Assembly (NCBI RefSeq): GCF_003686955.1
Contig: NZ_RCVM01000002.1
Span: 124,001-188,000 of the forward strand
Length of the DNA stretch: 64,000 nt
Direction: 5' to 3'
From: Streptococcus hillyeri
Lineage (GTDB): Bacteria; Bacillota; Bacilli; Lactobacillales; Streptococcaceae
Shown: piece after piece, positions 1 through 9,142 of the stretch
Numbering within the stretch: position 1 is the stretch's first letter
Layout of the letters: each line of letters opens with the position of its first letter
The notes under the pieces: model-generated
Database searches by the model: none
Told to the model about the DNA's origin: nothing
The model's input: the letters and a program-made list of their open reading frames with translations, nothing else
Made by a program: the position numbers and the translations under genes

Positions 1-117
1 ACACTGACTTCGTCAGCTTCATTTCCCACCTCAAAAGGTCTCCCAGACCTTTTGAACGCCCCACACCACATTAGGAGAAGTGCTAACAAAAATACTAAAT
101 AAAAACTAATTGACTTT
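1..117. repeat. BOX-like intergenic repeat, 3' part (cut by window edge)
   Basis: This is nearly identical to 24314-24434, so the window opens inside a dispersed repeat. It contains a small hairpin (CTGAC 4-8 with GTCAG 12-16) and a larger one (30-41 with 45-56, loop CCC) whose outermost pair is lost here (C/A). It ends in the 'CCCCACACCACATTAGG' type of tail shared only with the 24-kb copy; the 10-kb and 45-kb copies have another tail. It resembles the boxA/boxC modules of pneumococcal BOX elements by memory only. Confidence 0.75.
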
Positions 118-148
118 AAAAGAGCAGGTCCTAGGATTCTGCTCTTTT
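118..148 (-). terminator. Rho-independent terminator of the FlaR-like gene
   Basis: Perfect 10-bp inverted repeat (118-127 with 139-148) flanked by A/T runs. It overlaps the last codons of the leftward gene, whose stop is at 131-133. Confidence 0.7.
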
Positions 149-652
149 AAGGTCTATAATAAATTGATCAATAGCTCTTTGATTGGTGAGCATGATGGCT
201 TTTTCGCGATAGGTTTGACAAATAGTATGAAACAGCCGCAGCCGTTTGGGTCTACGAGAATGAAAGAGTGCAAAGTACAGAAAATTCCAATTTAGTTTTT
301 CTGGACAGCCGATGGCCCTGTCAGACCGATTTTTCCCACGATAATTGAAGTAGCGTTTCAAAATACGGTAGAAAGTAGCCCGACGATTTAGATTAAGATA
401 AATAATCAAATCTGCCTGAGCTAATCTTTCTTCGAAAAGAAACTTTGAATAAATCCCATCAATGACCCAAGAGCTATTGTGAGATAAAAAATCGAATAAT
501 TTTTCTGTGAAGTCCTCGGGAGCACGATTTTCCCAGTTAGGTAAAAATTGGAGTGTATCTAAATGAAGACAGGGAATATTATAATGATGAGCCAGTTTTT
601 TGGCTAATGTTGATTTACCAGATCCACTATGTCCAATAATGATAATTTTCAT
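131..652 (-). CDS. FlaR-like P-loop nucleotide kinase (DNA topology modulation family)
   Basis: A 173-residue protein with an N-terminal P-loop GHSGSGKS (residues 7-14) and the short adenylate-kinase-like fold typical of proteins annotated 'topology modulation protein FlaR' in Firmicutes. An Asp-Gly-x-Tyr segment and Arg-rich lid region follow. The family probably phosphorylates a small nucleotide or nucleoside; the substrate is unknown and the topology name is historical. A GTAAGGAG-type ribosome site on the minus strand precedes the ATG. It is the last gene of a leftward group with rpsT but lies beyond the rpsT terminator. Confidence 0.75.
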   Translation of the reverse strand: MKIIIIGHSGSGKSTLAKKLAHHYNIPCLHLDTLQFLPNWENRAPEDFTEKLFDFLSHNSSWVIDGIYSKFLFEERLAQADLIIYLNLNRRATFYRILKRYFNYRGKNRSDRAIGCPEKLNWNFLYFALFHSRRPKRLRLFHTICQTYREKAIMLTNQRAIDQFIIDLKRAES

Positions 653-672
653 AAACTTACCTCGTAAGGAGA

Positions 673-697
673 CAAAAAAACGACCCTAAGGTCGTTC
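673..697 (-). terminator. rpsT terminator
   Basis: Minus-strand hairpin AACGACC-loop-GGTCGTT followed by seven T, immediately after the rpsT stop codon. It separates rpsT from the FlaR-like gene. Confidence 0.85.
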
Positions 698-702
698 TAA
701 AA

Positions 703-936
703 TTAACCAAGTTTAGCAGCAAGACGTGCTTTATCGCGGCTTGCTTTGTTTGCGTGAATCAAACCTTTAGTAGCGGCTTTATCGATGCTTGAAGAAGCAG
801 CACGGAGAAGCTCTTCAGATGGGTTTGCTTCAAAAGCTTTGATAGCAGTACGCATAGCTGATTTTTGAGCTGAGTTTTGAGCGTTTTGTTTAACGGTTTT
901 CTCAGCGCGTTTGATAGCTGATTTAATGTTTGCCAA
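703..936 (-). CDS. rpsT: 30S ribosomal protein S20, TTG start
   Basis: A 77-residue basic protein beginning [10 protein letters not shown] and ending A-K-L-G, the standard S20 length and ends. It binds 16S rRNA early in 30S assembly. An upstream ATG in frame at 994-996 would add 20 unrelated residues. A strong GGGAGGTAAG ribosome site lies 4 nt before a TTG at 934-936, so TTG is chosen. S20 genes in other bacteria, including E. coli, also use a weak UUG start linked to autoregulation. coaA lies directly upstream on the same strand. Confidence 0.93.
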   Translation of the reverse strand: MANIKSAIKRAEKTVKQNAQNSAQKSAMRTAIKAFEANPSEELLRAASSSIDKAATKGLIHANKASRDKARLAAKLG

Positions 937-1003
937 TGTTCTTACCTCCCTTTTTACTAACCTCCTTATTATATAGAAAAAGCAGTCGTTTGGCAAGCCT
1001 AAA

Positions 1004-1924
1004 TTACTTTTTCAGGTAAATTTCATCAATTTTATGATCTTCAGACTTGTGTAAAATCAATTCAGCACGATTTCGAGTCGGCTCGATATATTTCTCAAGA
1101 TTAACGAGATTGATACTTTTCCATATGTTTTTGGCGAAAGCTAGCGCTTCGTCAGCAGACCATTCTGTAAAGCGGTGGTAGTAGTTCGTCGTATCCATTT
1201 TTGCTAAATCAAGCAGAGCCTTGAAACGCTCCAGATACCAATTTTCAATGTGTTTACTATCAGCATCAATATAGATAGAAAAATCAAAATAATCACTCAT
1301 ATAAAGGCGTTCATTTTGTGGGTTTTGAAAAACATTAATACCTTCAACAATTAAAAAGTCTGGTGCTGAAAGGGTCTGTTGTTTATTAGGAACAATATCA
1401 TAAATCTCATGAGAATAGACAGGAATAGAAGCTTCAGCTCCGCTTTTCATGGCATCTAAAAAATTGATGAGTAATTCCATATTATAACTTTCAGGAAAGC
1501 CTTTTTTGTTTAAAATATTTCGCTCAGTCAGTACCTTGTTGGGGTAAAGAAAGCCATCGGTTGTGACCATTTCAACCTTACTGTGCTTGTAAGTTCGTGT
1601 TAACAAGAGTTGTAGGAGACGACTGGTCGTTGATTTTCCTACTGCCACAGACCCTGAAACACCAATGATAAAAGGACGTTTTCCAACATCTTTTTGTAGA
1701 AAGATCCCTTTTGAGAAGGCTAAATTTTCTTGGTGATGCTTATAAATCTGAATAAGACTAATCAGAGGAAGGTAGATATCGATAACATCTTGTATATTTA
1801 TTTTATCGTTAAGGGATTTGATATTTTCTAATTCTTCCTCTGTCAATAGTGGTGTAGTGGTTTGATGGAGGTCTTGCCATCGAAGTCGCGAAATTTTTTC
1901 AAAATTTATAAATTCATTTGTCAT
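1004..1924 (-). CDS. coaA: Pantothenate kinase type I
   Basis: A 306-residue protein that phosphorylates pantothenate, the first and controlling step of coenzyme A synthesis. The P-loop [12 protein letters not shown] lies at about residues 88-99, and the following T-T-D-G-F and E-G-I-N-V-F segments match the prokaryotic type I family. The length is normal. No Shine-Dalgarno precedes the ATG; instead a TATAAT lies 6 nt upstream, so the mRNA is probably leaderless. It is transcribed towards rpsT. Confidence 0.93.
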   Translation of the reverse strand: MTNEFINFEKISRLRWQDLHQTTTPLLTEEELENIKSLNDKINIQDVIDIYLPLISLIQIYKHHQENLAFSKGIFLQKDVGKRPFIIGVSGSVAVGKSTTSRLLQLLLTRTYKHSKVEMVTTDGFLYPNKVLTERNILNKKGFPESYNMELLINFLDAMKSGAEASIPVYSHEIYDIVPNKQQTLSAPDFLIVEGINVFQNPQNERLYMSDYFDFSIYIDADSKHIENWYLERFKALLDLAKMDTTNYYHRFTEWSADEALAFAKNIWKSINLVNLEKYIEPTRNRAELILHKSEDHKIDEIYLKK

Positions 1925-1930
1925 AGTGCC

Positions 1931-1939
1931 ATTATAGCA
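1931..1939 (-). promoter_or_regulatory. Extended -10 promoter of coaA, leaderless
   Basis: On the minus strand TGCTATAAT, a perfect extended -10, ends 6 nt before the coaA ATG. Transcription starting 7 nt after the -10 would begin at the ATG itself. Confidence 0.65.
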
Positions 1940-2171
1940 CTTTTTCTTAATAATCTGAGCTCATAGGGTGTTTTTAAATGGAAAAAGCAAATAACTTTTA
2001 TACTTCAAACGAAATCTTCTTATCATAACTTCTAAAACGTTCGGAAATTATTAAAATTAAAATCAACTTCGAGAGATTGCAACCGTTTCCGAGGTATGTT
2101 ATAATTAAATTCCGAGCTTTAAGAGGGAATAGCTCAGAATTTCCGATTAATTTATTGAAAATGGAGAAGAT

Positions 2172-2765
2172 ATGGCAAATATGTATTACACAGAAAATCC
2201 TGATAGCGCACACGACTTACATGAGTTACGAGTGACGCTCTTGGGTGAAGCCTTTTCTTTCATGACTGATTCGGGTGTTTTTTCAAAAAAAATGATTGAT
2301 TTTGGGAGTCAAGTCCTTCTTAATTGTTTAGCGTTTGAGAAAGGTGACCGCCTCTTAGATGTTGGGTGCGGCTATGGCCCACTGGGAATTGCACTAAGCA
2401 AGGTTCAGGGTGTTTCTTCAACGATGGTTGACATTAACAATCGCGCTTTAGACTTGGCGAAGCAAAATGCAGAAAAAAATGGTGTCACACCGACAATTTT
2501 TCAATCAAATCTTTATGAGAAGGTTGAAGGACGTTTTGAGCATATCATTTCTAATCCCCCAATCCGAGCTGGTAAGGCAGTTGTTCATGAAGTTTTGGAA
2601 GGCGCCTACCATCATTTGGAAGACGGTGGTGACTTAACGATTGTTATCCAGAAAAAACAGGGTGCCCCTTCTGCCAAAGCTAAGATGGAAGAGGTGTTTG
2701 GCAATTGTGAAATCGTCAAAAAAGATAAAGGCTATTACATTTTAAAGAGTGTTAAGGAAAAGTAA
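2172..2765 (+). CDS. RsmC-like class I SAM-dependent methyltransferase
   Basis: A 197-residue protein with SAM-binding motif I L-L-D-V-G-C-G-Y-G-P (residues 61-70) and the N-P-P-I-R-A-G motif (128-134). The latter is typical of the RsmC/RlmG group that methylates guanine N2 in rRNA. It is short like the Gram-positive YbxB members, which lack the N-terminal duplicated domain of E. coli RsmC. A GGAGAAG ribosome site precedes the ATG. It stands alone, followed by a 154-nt leader before the nucleoside operon. The exact rRNA target is not visible. Confidence 0.85.
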   Translation: MANMYYTENPDSAHDLHELRVTLLGEAFSFMTDSGVFSKKMIDFGSQVLLNCLAFEKGDRLLDVGCGYGPLGIALSKVQGVSSTMVDINNRALDLAKQNAEKNGVTPTIFQSNLYEKVEGRFEHIISNPPIRAGKAVVHEVLEGAYHHLEDGGDLTIVIQKKQGAPSAKAKMEEVFGNCEIVKKDKGYYILKSVKEK

Positions 2766-2919
2766 CGCTCAGTAGAATTATAGTAGATAAATTTACGGAA
2801 AGGAAAGTAATGTGAGGAGAACTTCTAGATAGAAAAACTCTCTACGCAGTAAAATACCATTTTAATGCAAGGAGTAAAGGTCTGGTTAGGTCTTATTTGC
2901 TCACTATTATAAAGAAACT

Positions 2920-4197
2920 ATGAGAACAGTTGATTTAATCCAGAAAAAAAGAGATGGTTTTGAACTATCAACCGAAGAAATTAAATGGTTGGTTGAAGGA
3001 TATACAGATGGCTCTGTACCTGATTATCAAATGGCTGCATTTGCAATGGCAGTTTACTTCCGTGGGATGACCATGAGAGAAACACGTGATTTAACGATGA
3101 GTATGGTAGCCTCAGGAGAGCAAATTGATTTGTCTGCCATCTCAGGTATTAAGACGGATAAACACTCTACAGGGGGAGTTGGTGATAAAGTTACTTTAAT
3201 TTTAGCACCTCTGGTAGCTTCCTTTGGTGTTCCAGTAGCTAAAATGAGTGGCCGTGGTCTTGGTCATACAGGTGGTACGCTGGATAAATTAGAATCTGTA
3301 AAAGGGTATCAAATCGAACGTACTCAGGAAGAGTTTATCAAACAAGTCCAAGATATCGGCTTATCAGTCATTGGGCAATCTGATAATATGGTAAAAGCAG
3401 ATAAACTTCTTTACGCCCTTCGAGACGTGACAGCAACTGTTGATATCATTCCTTTGATTGCAAGTTCAGTAATGTCTAAGAAAATTGCAGCTGGTGCAGA
3501 TAGTATACTATTAGATGTTACTGTTGGTGATGGTGCTTTCATGAAAACCTTGGAAGATGCAGAAAAACTATCTGAAACCATGGTCGCTTTAGGAAATGAA
3601 GTTGGTCGTAAGACAGTTGCAGTCATCACAAATATGAGTCAACCTGTTGGTCGTGCTATCGGTAACCGTCTTGAAGTTCTTGAAGCTATTGAAATCATGA
3701 AAGGACAAGGACGTGAAGATGTCACTCACTTTATTTGTGAGCTTGCTCAAATCATGCTTCAATTGGCAGGTCAAGAAAAATCATTAGATGATATTCGAGA
3801 TGCCCTGGTTAATGGAAAAGCCCTTCAAAAATTTGAAGAGATGATTATTGCCCAAGGCGGTGATTTAGTAGATTTACATCGCCCATCAAGCGCAGCATTT
3901 GTCACAGAAGTAAAAGCAGAGGCAGATGGCTATATCACTGCCCTACCAGCTTTAGAATTTGGACTCTTTGCCATGCGATTAGGAGCAGGACGTGCCGTAA
4001 AAACCGATTCTTTAGATTATGAAACTGGAATAGTGTTCGACAAAAAAGTTGGAGATTCTGTGAAAACGGGTGAAAAAATCGCTACCATTTACACAAACGA
4101 AATTTTAAGTGATAAAATGCTTACAGAATTCCAAAAAAATGTTAAAATAGGTAATGAACGTGTAGAGTCACAAGAAATTTTAAAAATTATTAGCTAG
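2920..4197 (+). CDS. pdp: Pyrimidine-nucleoside phosphorylase
   Basis: A 425-residue enzyme that splits uridine, thymidine and deoxyuridine into base and (deoxy)ribose-1-phosphate. It carries the phosphate-binding [10 protein letters not shown] (81-90) and the family signature [14 protein letters not shown] (110-123). Length and ends are normal. It heads a tightly spaced set with deoC and cdd (23 nt to deoC), so released deoxyribose-phosphate can be fed to glycolysis. The ribosome site (AAAGAAACT) is weak. Confidence 0.95.
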   Translation: MRTVDLIQKKRDGFELSTEEIKWLVEGYTDGSVPDYQMAAFAMAVYFRGMTMRETRDLTMSMVASGEQIDLSAISGIKTDKHSTGGVGDKVTLILAPLVASFGVPVAKMSGRGLGHTGGTLDKLESVKGYQIERTQEEFIKQVQDIGLSVIGQSDNMVKADKLLYALRDVTATVDIIPLIASSVMSKKIAAGADSILLDVTVGDGAFMKTLEDAEKLSETMVALGNEVGRKTVAVITNMSQPVGRAIGNRLEVLEAIEIMKGQGREDVTHFICELAQIMLQLAGQEKSLDDIRDALVNGKALQKFEEMIIAQGGDLVDLHRPSSAAFVTEVKAEADGYITALPALEFGLFAMRLGAGRAVKTDSLDYETGIVFDKKVGDSVKTGEKIATIYTNEILSDKMLTEFQKNVKIGNERVESQEILKIIS

Positions 4198-4220
4198 TAG
4201 CAAGAAAAGAGGGAAAATTG

Positions 4221-4883
4221 ATGTCTATTAATAAATATATTGATCACACTCTATTGAAACCAGAAAGCACTCAAAGTCAAATTGATAAATTGCTTGCAGA
4301 AGCAAAAGAATATGATTTTGCGAGTGTTTGTGTTAACCCAACTTGGGTAGGTTACTCAGCAAAAGCTCTTGTTGACTCTGATGTTAAGGTTTGTACAGTA
4401 GTTGGCTTCCCACTGGGAGCAACAACTCCAGCAGTCAAAGCATTTGAGACAAAGGATGCTATTGCAAATGGTGCGGATGAAATCGATATGGTGATTAATA
4501 TCGGTGCCCTAAAATCAGGAAACCTTGTTTTAGTAGAAGAAGATATCCGTGCAGTTGTCGAAGCTGCAAATGGTAAGCTTGTTAAAGTTATTATTGAAGC
4601 ATGTCTATTAACAGAAGAAGAAAAAGTAGTAGCATGTGAACTTTCAGTAAAAGCAGGTGCTGATTTTGTGAAAACATCAACTGGATTTTCAACTGGGGGA
4701 GCTACAGTAGCTGACGTTGCGCTTATGCGTCAAACTGTTGGTCCAGATATCGGTGTTAAAGCTGCTGGTGGGGCACGTTCTCTTGCAGATGCGCAAGCAT
4801 TTATTGAAGCAGGAGCAACACGTCTTGGAACATCTTCAGGTGTGGCTATTATTCAAGGAGAAACAGTCAATGGTGGCTACTAA
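4221..4883 (+). CDS. deoC: Deoxyribose-phosphate aldolase
   Basis: A 220-residue class I aldolase cleaving 2-deoxyribose-5-phosphate to glyceraldehyde-3-phosphate and acetaldehyde. The Schiff-base lysine is K151 in V-K-T-S-T-G-F, and D-E-I-D-M-V-I-N (86-93) is the second conserved segment. A TTG directly upstream at 4218 is in frame, but the ATG at 4221 has the better spacing from AAAGAGGGA. It overlaps cdd by 14 nt, which indicates translational coupling. Confidence 0.95.
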   Translation: MSINKYIDHTLLKPESTQSQIDKLLAEAKEYDFASVCVNPTWVGYSAKALVDSDVKVCTVVGFPLGATTPAVKAFETKDAIANGADEIDMVINIGALKSGNLVLVEEDIRAVVEAANGKLVKVIIEACLLTEEEKVVACELSVKAGADFVKTSTGFSTGGATVADVALMRQTVGPDIGVKAAGGARSLADAQAFIEAGATRLGTSSGVAIIQGETVNGGY

Positions 4884-5259
4884 TCTGGTCGAGTTAGCTA
4901 TTGAAGCCAGTAGTCGTGCTTATGTCCCTTACTCAAAATTTCCGATTGGGGCAGCACTGAGAACGGCTGATGGTTCAATCTATACGGGATGTAATGTTGA
5001 AAATGCAAGCTTTGGTTTGACAAACTGTGGTGAGCGTACGGCAATTTTTAAAGCCGTTTCAGATGGGCACCAAAAATTGGAAGAAATTGCGATTTACGGC
5101 ACTTCAGCTGAACCAATTTCTCCATGTGGTGCTTGTCGCCAAGTCATGGTGGAGTTCTTTGAACCAACAGCAAAAGTTACATTAATTGCTAAAAACGGTC
5201 AGACGGTCGAGACGACGGTCGGGGAGTTATTACCATACTCTTTTACAGATTTGACCTAA
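4870..5259 (+). CDS. cdd: Cytidine deaminase
   Basis: A 129-residue homotetrameric-type cytidine deaminase converting (deoxy)cytidine to (deoxy)uridine, the substrate of the upstream phosphorylase. Zinc ligands are C53, C86 and C89 (T-N-C-G-E and P-C-G-A-C), with catalytic E55. The start at 4870 lies 10 nt after AAGGAG inside the end of deoC. The frame is open further upstream, but that is deoC sequence read out of frame. Confidence 0.94.
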   Translation: MVATNLVELAIEASSRAYVPYSKFPIGAALRTADGSIYTGCNVENASFGLTNCGERTAIFKAVSDGHQKLEEIAIYGTSAEPISPCGACRQVMVEFFEPTAKVTLIAKNGQTVETTVGELLPYSFTDLT

Positions 5260-5332
5260 TCTGTATTTAGCCTTCGGGTTATCTTATTCTTGCAACATCG
5301 TTGCACAAAAATATTTAGGAGGGTTCATGAAG

Positions 5333-6403
5333 ATGAACAAAAAATTTGTTGGACTTGGTCTAGCTACTGTTGCAGCATTGTCACTTGCTGAATGTGGAAG
5401 CCGTACGGCTAAAAAAGAGGCCGCTTCGTCAGATAAAGCTGAAGCAAGCTTAAAAGCTGCTGTCGTCACAGATATCGGTGGTGTTGATGACCGTTCATTC
5501 AACCAATCAGCTTGGGAAGGTCTTCAAGAGTGGGGAAATGCAGCTGGTCTTTCAAAAGGTAACGGTTACGATTACTTCCAATCTGCATCTGAATCAGATT
5601 ACATCACTAATCTTGATTCAGCTGTTGCAGGAGGTTACAATGTTGTATTCGGTATCGGTTTTGCCCTAGAATCAGCTATCGCTGAAGTAGCTCCTAATAA
5701 CCCTGACACTCACTATGTTATCGTTGATAGTGTTGTAGCTGATCAAGATAACGTTGCTAGCGTTGGATTTGCTGACCATGAAGCATCATACCTTGCAGGT
5801 GTTGCAGCTGCTAAATCAACAAAAACAAAACAAGTTGGTTTTGTAGGTGGAATGAAGGGTGAAGTTATTGACCGCTTTGAGGCTGGTTTTGTAGCTGGTG
5901 TTAAATCAGTTGATGAATCAATTAAGATTGATGTTCAATATGCGGGTTCATTCAATGATTCTGCTAAAGGTCAAACAATTGCAGCAGCTCAATACGCAGC
6001 AGGTGCAGATATTATCTTCCACGCATCAGGTGGAACAGGTAATGGTGTGTTTGCAGCAGCTAAAGCAGAAAACGAAATTCGCAACGAAGCTGATAAAGTT
6101 TGGGTAATCGGTGTTGACCGTGACCAATCAGCTGAAGGTGCTTATAAGTCTAAAGATGGTAAAGAATCTAACTTTGTATTAGCTTCTACATTGAAACAAG
6201 TTGGTGCTGCAGTTAAAGATATTGCAACTAAAGCCTCAGAAGATAAATTCCCTGGTGGTGAAATCGTTCGTTACTCTCTTAAAGATAAAGGTGTAGAATT
6301 GGCTGAAACTAACCTTTCAGAAGAGGCTTCTAAAGCAGTTGCTGATGCTAAACAAGCTATTCTTGATGGTAAAGTTGAAGTTCCAGAAAAGCCTAAAAAA
6401 TAA
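5333..6403 (+). CDS. BmpA/TmpC-type nucleoside-binding lipoprotein with atypical lipobox
   Basis: A 356-residue substrate-binding protein of the Bmp/PnrA family for the nucleoside ABC importer encoded next. Its N-terminus is K-K plus a hydrophobic stretch, then L-S-L-A-E-C with the lipid-attachment cysteine at residue 21. Glu20 replaces the usual Gly/Ala at lipobox position -1. The mature part shows G-G-V-D-D-R-S-F-N and the ligand-site segments of the family. The ATG at 5327 sits only 3 nt from AGGAGGG; the ATG at 5333 (9 nt) is preferred. Two hairpins separate it from the ATPase gene. Confidence 0.9.
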   Translation: MNKKFVGLGLATVAALSLAECGSRTAKKEAASSDKAEASLKAAVVTDIGGVDDRSFNQSAWEGLQEWGNAAGLSKGNGYDYFQSASESDYITNLDSAVAGGYNVVFGIGFALESAIAEVAPNNPDTHYVIVDSVVADQDNVASVGFADHEASYLAGVAAAKSTKTKQVGFVGGMKGEVIDRFEAGFVAGVKSVDESIKIDVQYAGSFNDSAKGQTIAAAQYAAGADIIFHASGGTGNGVFAAAKAENEIRNEADKVWVIGVDRDQSAEGAYKSKDGKESNFVLASTLKQVGAAVKDIATKASEDKFPGGEIVRYSLKDKGVELAETNLSEEASKAVADAKQAILDGKVEVPEKPKK

Positions 6404-6427
6404 TGAAATAGTAAACACTTCCGAAAA

Positions 6428-6454
6428 GGCGACTGACATCGGTCGCTCTTTTTA
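6428..6454 (+). terminator. Partial terminator after the lipoprotein gene
   Basis: Short GC stem GCGAC (6429-6433) with GTCGC (6442-6446) followed by TCTTTTT. This probably gives partial termination, so the binding protein is made in excess over the ATPase and permeases. Confidence 0.65.
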
Positions 6455-6474
6455 GGGAACTGGGAGATTTTCTC

Positions 6475-6511
6475 TCAGTAAAGCCTATCACATTTTGGTA
6501 GGTTTTACTGA
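6475..6511 (+). promoter_or_regulatory. 16-bp intergenic hairpin upstream of the nucleoside ABC ATPase
   Basis: Inverted repeat 6475-6490 with 6496-6511, 16 pairs including two G-U wobbles and a 5-nt loop, with no T-run after it. It begins 21 nt after the T-run of the partial terminator. Possible roles are mRNA 3'-end protection or a processing site. Confidence 0.55.
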
Positions 6512-6542
6512 CAAAAAATGACAGTTTTGAAAGGAAATGATT

Positions 6543-8063
6543 ATGACACAAGATTATGTCATCGAGATGAGAGACATAACGAAGCGATTTGGTGAATTTG
6601 TTGCAAATGACCATATCAATTTAAATGTCAAAAAAGGTGAAATTCATGCTCTTCTCGGAGAGAATGGTGCAGGTAAATCAACCCTTATGAATATGTTGGC
6701 TGGTCTTCTTGAGCCAACGAGTGGTGAAATTTTAATTAACGGAAAAACTGTTAATATTGACTCACCATCGAAAGCTGCGCAGCTTGGTATCGGTATGGTG
6801 CACCAGCACTTCATGTTGGTAGATGCCTTTACCGTTACTGAAAATATCATTCTTGGTAGTGAGACAACTAACGCTACTGGCATGATTGATCTCAAAAAAG
6901 CTGTTGCTGAAATTACAGAAATTTCTAAGAGATACGGACTTGAAGTTGATCCAACTGCTAAAGTAGCAGACATTACAGTTGGTGCACAGCAACGTGTTGA
7001 AATTTTGAAAACTCTCTATCGTGGAGCAGATCTTCTGATTTTTGACGAACCGACAGCTGTTTTGACACCGGATGAAATTGCAGAGCTTCTAAAAATTATG
7101 AAGGTCTTGGTTTCAGAAGGAAAATCAATCATTTTGATTACTCATAAACTAGATGAAATTCGTGCAGTTGCAGACCGTGTCACTGTTATTCGTCGAGGTA
7201 AATCCATTGAAACAGTAGAAGTTTCCGGTGCTACAAACGATGACTTGGCTGAGTGGATGGTTGGTCGTTCAGTATCATTTAAAACTGAAAAAATTGCTCC
7301 AAATCCAAAAGAAGTTATCTTGTCAGTTGAAAATCTTGTTGTCAATGAAAACCGTGGAATTCCAGCTGTTAAAAATCTTTCTTTGGAAGTTAGAGCAGGT
7401 GAAATTGTAGGTATTGCAGGTATTGACGGCAATGGACAAAGTGAATTAATCCAGGCTATTACAGGACTTCGTAAAGTTAAGTCAGGTAAAATTACTATTA
7501 AAGGAGAGGATATCACACATTATCCTCCACGTAAGATTACTGAGCTTAGCGTTGGTCATGTCCCAGAAGATCGTCATCGTGATGGTATGATTTTGGATAT
7601 GACAGTTGCAGAAAACTTTGCTTTACAAACTTATTATAAAGAACCAATTTCTAAAAATGGTATCTTAAATTACTCTAAGATTAATGAAAAAGCGCGTCAA
7701 CTAATGGAAGAGTTCGATGTTCGTGGAGCAGGAGAACTTATTCCAGGCAAATCCCTTTCTGGTGGTAACCAACAAAAAGCGGTTATCGCTCGTGAGATTG
7801 ATCGCAACCCAGATTTATTGATTGTTAGCCAACCGACACGTGGACTTGATGTCGGTGCGATTGAATATATCCGGAAACGTTTGATTGCTGAACGTGATAA
7901 AGGTAAAGCGGTACTCGTTGTGAGTTTCGAATTGGATGAAATTCTTGATGTATCGGACCGTATTGCTGTTATTCACGATGGAAGTATTCATGGTATTGTG
8001 TTGCCAGCTGAGACAACTAAGCAAGAGCTTGGTAAACTCATGGCTGGAGATCATCTCAAGTAA
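6543..8063 (+). CDS. Nucleoside ABC transporter, ATP-binding protein (two NBDs)
   Basis: A 506-residue protein with two fused ATPase domains, the architecture of the carbohydrate/nucleoside importer class (NupA/RbsA-like). NBD1 has Walker A G-E-N-G-A-G-K-S-T (39-47). NBD2 has the degenerate Walker A G-I-D-G-N-G-Q-S, normal for this class, and the signature L-S-G-G-N-Q-Q-K. The ATG at 6537 is only 1 nt from AAAGGA, so 6543 is chosen. Permease genes follow after 14 and 3 nt. Confidence 0.92.
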   Translation: MTQDYVIEMRDITKRFGEFVANDHINLNVKKGEIHALLGENGAGKSTLMNMLAGLLEPTSGEILINGKTVNIDSPSKAAQLGIGMVHQHFMLVDAFTVTENIILGSETTNATGMIDLKKAVAEITEISKRYGLEVDPTAKVADITVGAQQRVEILKTLYRGADLLIFDEPTAVLTPDEIAELLKIMKVLVSEGKSIILITHKLDEIRAVADRVTVIRRGKSIETVEVSGATNDDLAEWMVGRSVSFKTEKIAPNPKEVILSVENLVVNENRGIPAVKNLSLEVRAGEIVGIAGIDGNGQSELIQAITGLRKVKSGKITIKGEDITHYPPRKITELSVGHVPEDRHRDGMILDMTVAENFALQTYYKEPISKNGILNYSKINEKARQLMEEFDVRGAGELIPGKSLSGGNQQKAVIAREIDRNPDLLIVSQPTRGLDVGAIEYIRKRLIAERDKGKAVLVVSFELDEILDVSDRIAVIHDGSIHGIVLPAETTKQELGKLMAGDHLK

Positions 8064-8077
8064 GAAAGGAAATCATT

Positions 8078-9139
8078 ATGCTAAAAAAATATGAAAGTAT
8101 CCTGATTCCCTTGATGGCAGTCCTTTCGGGTTTGCTACTTGGGGCAGTGATTATGTTAGTCTTTGGGTATGACCCAGTTTGGGGTTATGAAGAGCTTCTC
8201 TATACTGCTTTTGGCTCTGTTAAGAGCGTTGGGGAAATCTTCCGTGCAGTAGCTCCGCTTGTTTTTACAGCTTTAGGTTTTGCAGTTGCAAGCCGAGCAG
8301 GGTTCTTTAATGTTGGTCTATCAGGTCAAGCACTTGTTGGTTGGGTTTTTGCAGGTTGGTTTGCCTTAGCAAATCCTGATATGCCTAGACCTCTATTAGT
8401 ACTAGCGACAGTTGTGATTGCTATGATTGCTGGTGGTCTTGCTGGTGCGATTCCAGGATTTTTACGAGCATTCCTTGGGACAAGTGAAGTTATCGTAACG
8501 ATTATGATGAACTACATCTTACTCTATTTTTCTAACCACATTATTCGTGATGTTTTTGCGGATGAATTAATGAAAAATACGGACTCAAGTATCAATGTTT
8601 CTGCGAACGCTTCTTACCAGACAGAGTGGCTACGAGCTCTAACAGATAATTCACGCATGAATATCGGTATCTTCTTTGCCCTTATAGCAGTAGTAGTTAT
8701 CTGGTTCTTGTTTGCCAAAACAACACTTGGATTTGAAATCCGTGCGGCAGGTCTTAATCCGACAGCAGCAGATTATGCTGGTATGAGTACGAAACGTACA
8801 ATCGTTCTTTCAATGATTATCTCTGGTGCTCTTGCAGGTCTAGGTGGTGCCGTACAAGGTTTAGGAACATTCCAAAATGTTTACATCCAATCTGCTAACC
8901 TAGATATCGGTTTTAATGGGATGTCAGTTGCTCTCTTAGCCTCTAACTCACCATTAGGTATTCCATTTGCAGCCTTCCTTTTCGGGGCACTATCAGTAGG
9001 TTCTTCAGGTATGGTTCGTGCTCAAATTCCACCAGAATTGGTTAACGTCGTAACGGCTTCAATCATTTTCTTTATCGGTGTGAAATTTATCTTTGAACAA
9101 GTTTTAAGATCTAAACGTTTTGCGAAAGGAGGTAAGTAA
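8078..9139 (+). CDS. Nucleoside ABC transporter permease 1
   Basis: A 353-residue integral membrane protein of the BPD_transp_2 (RbsC/NupB) type, with many hydrophobic segments and the conserved R-A-A-G-L-N-P-x-A-A-x-Y-A-G-M cytoplasmic loop that contacts the ATPase. AAGAAAGGAA precedes the ATG. It pairs with the second permease, starting 3 nt after its stop, to form the channel of the nucleoside importer. Confidence 0.92.
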   Translation: MLKKYESILIPLMAVLSGLLLGAVIMLVFGYDPVWGYEELLYTAFGSVKSVGEIFRAVAPLVFTALGFAVASRAGFFNVGLSGQALVGWVFAGWFALANPDMPRPLLVLATVVIAMIAGGLAGAIPGFLRAFLGTSEVIVTIMMNYILLYFSNHIIRDVFADELMKNTDSSINVSANASYQTEWLRALTDNSRMNIGIFFALIAVVVIWFLFAKTTLGFEIRAAGLNPTAADYAGMSTKRTIVLSMIISGALAGLGGAVQGLGTFQNVYIQSANLDIGFNGMSVALLASNSPLGIPFAAFLFGALSVGSSGMVRAQIPPELVNVVTASIIFFIGVKFIFEQVLRSKRFAKGGK

Positions 9140-9142
9140 AAG

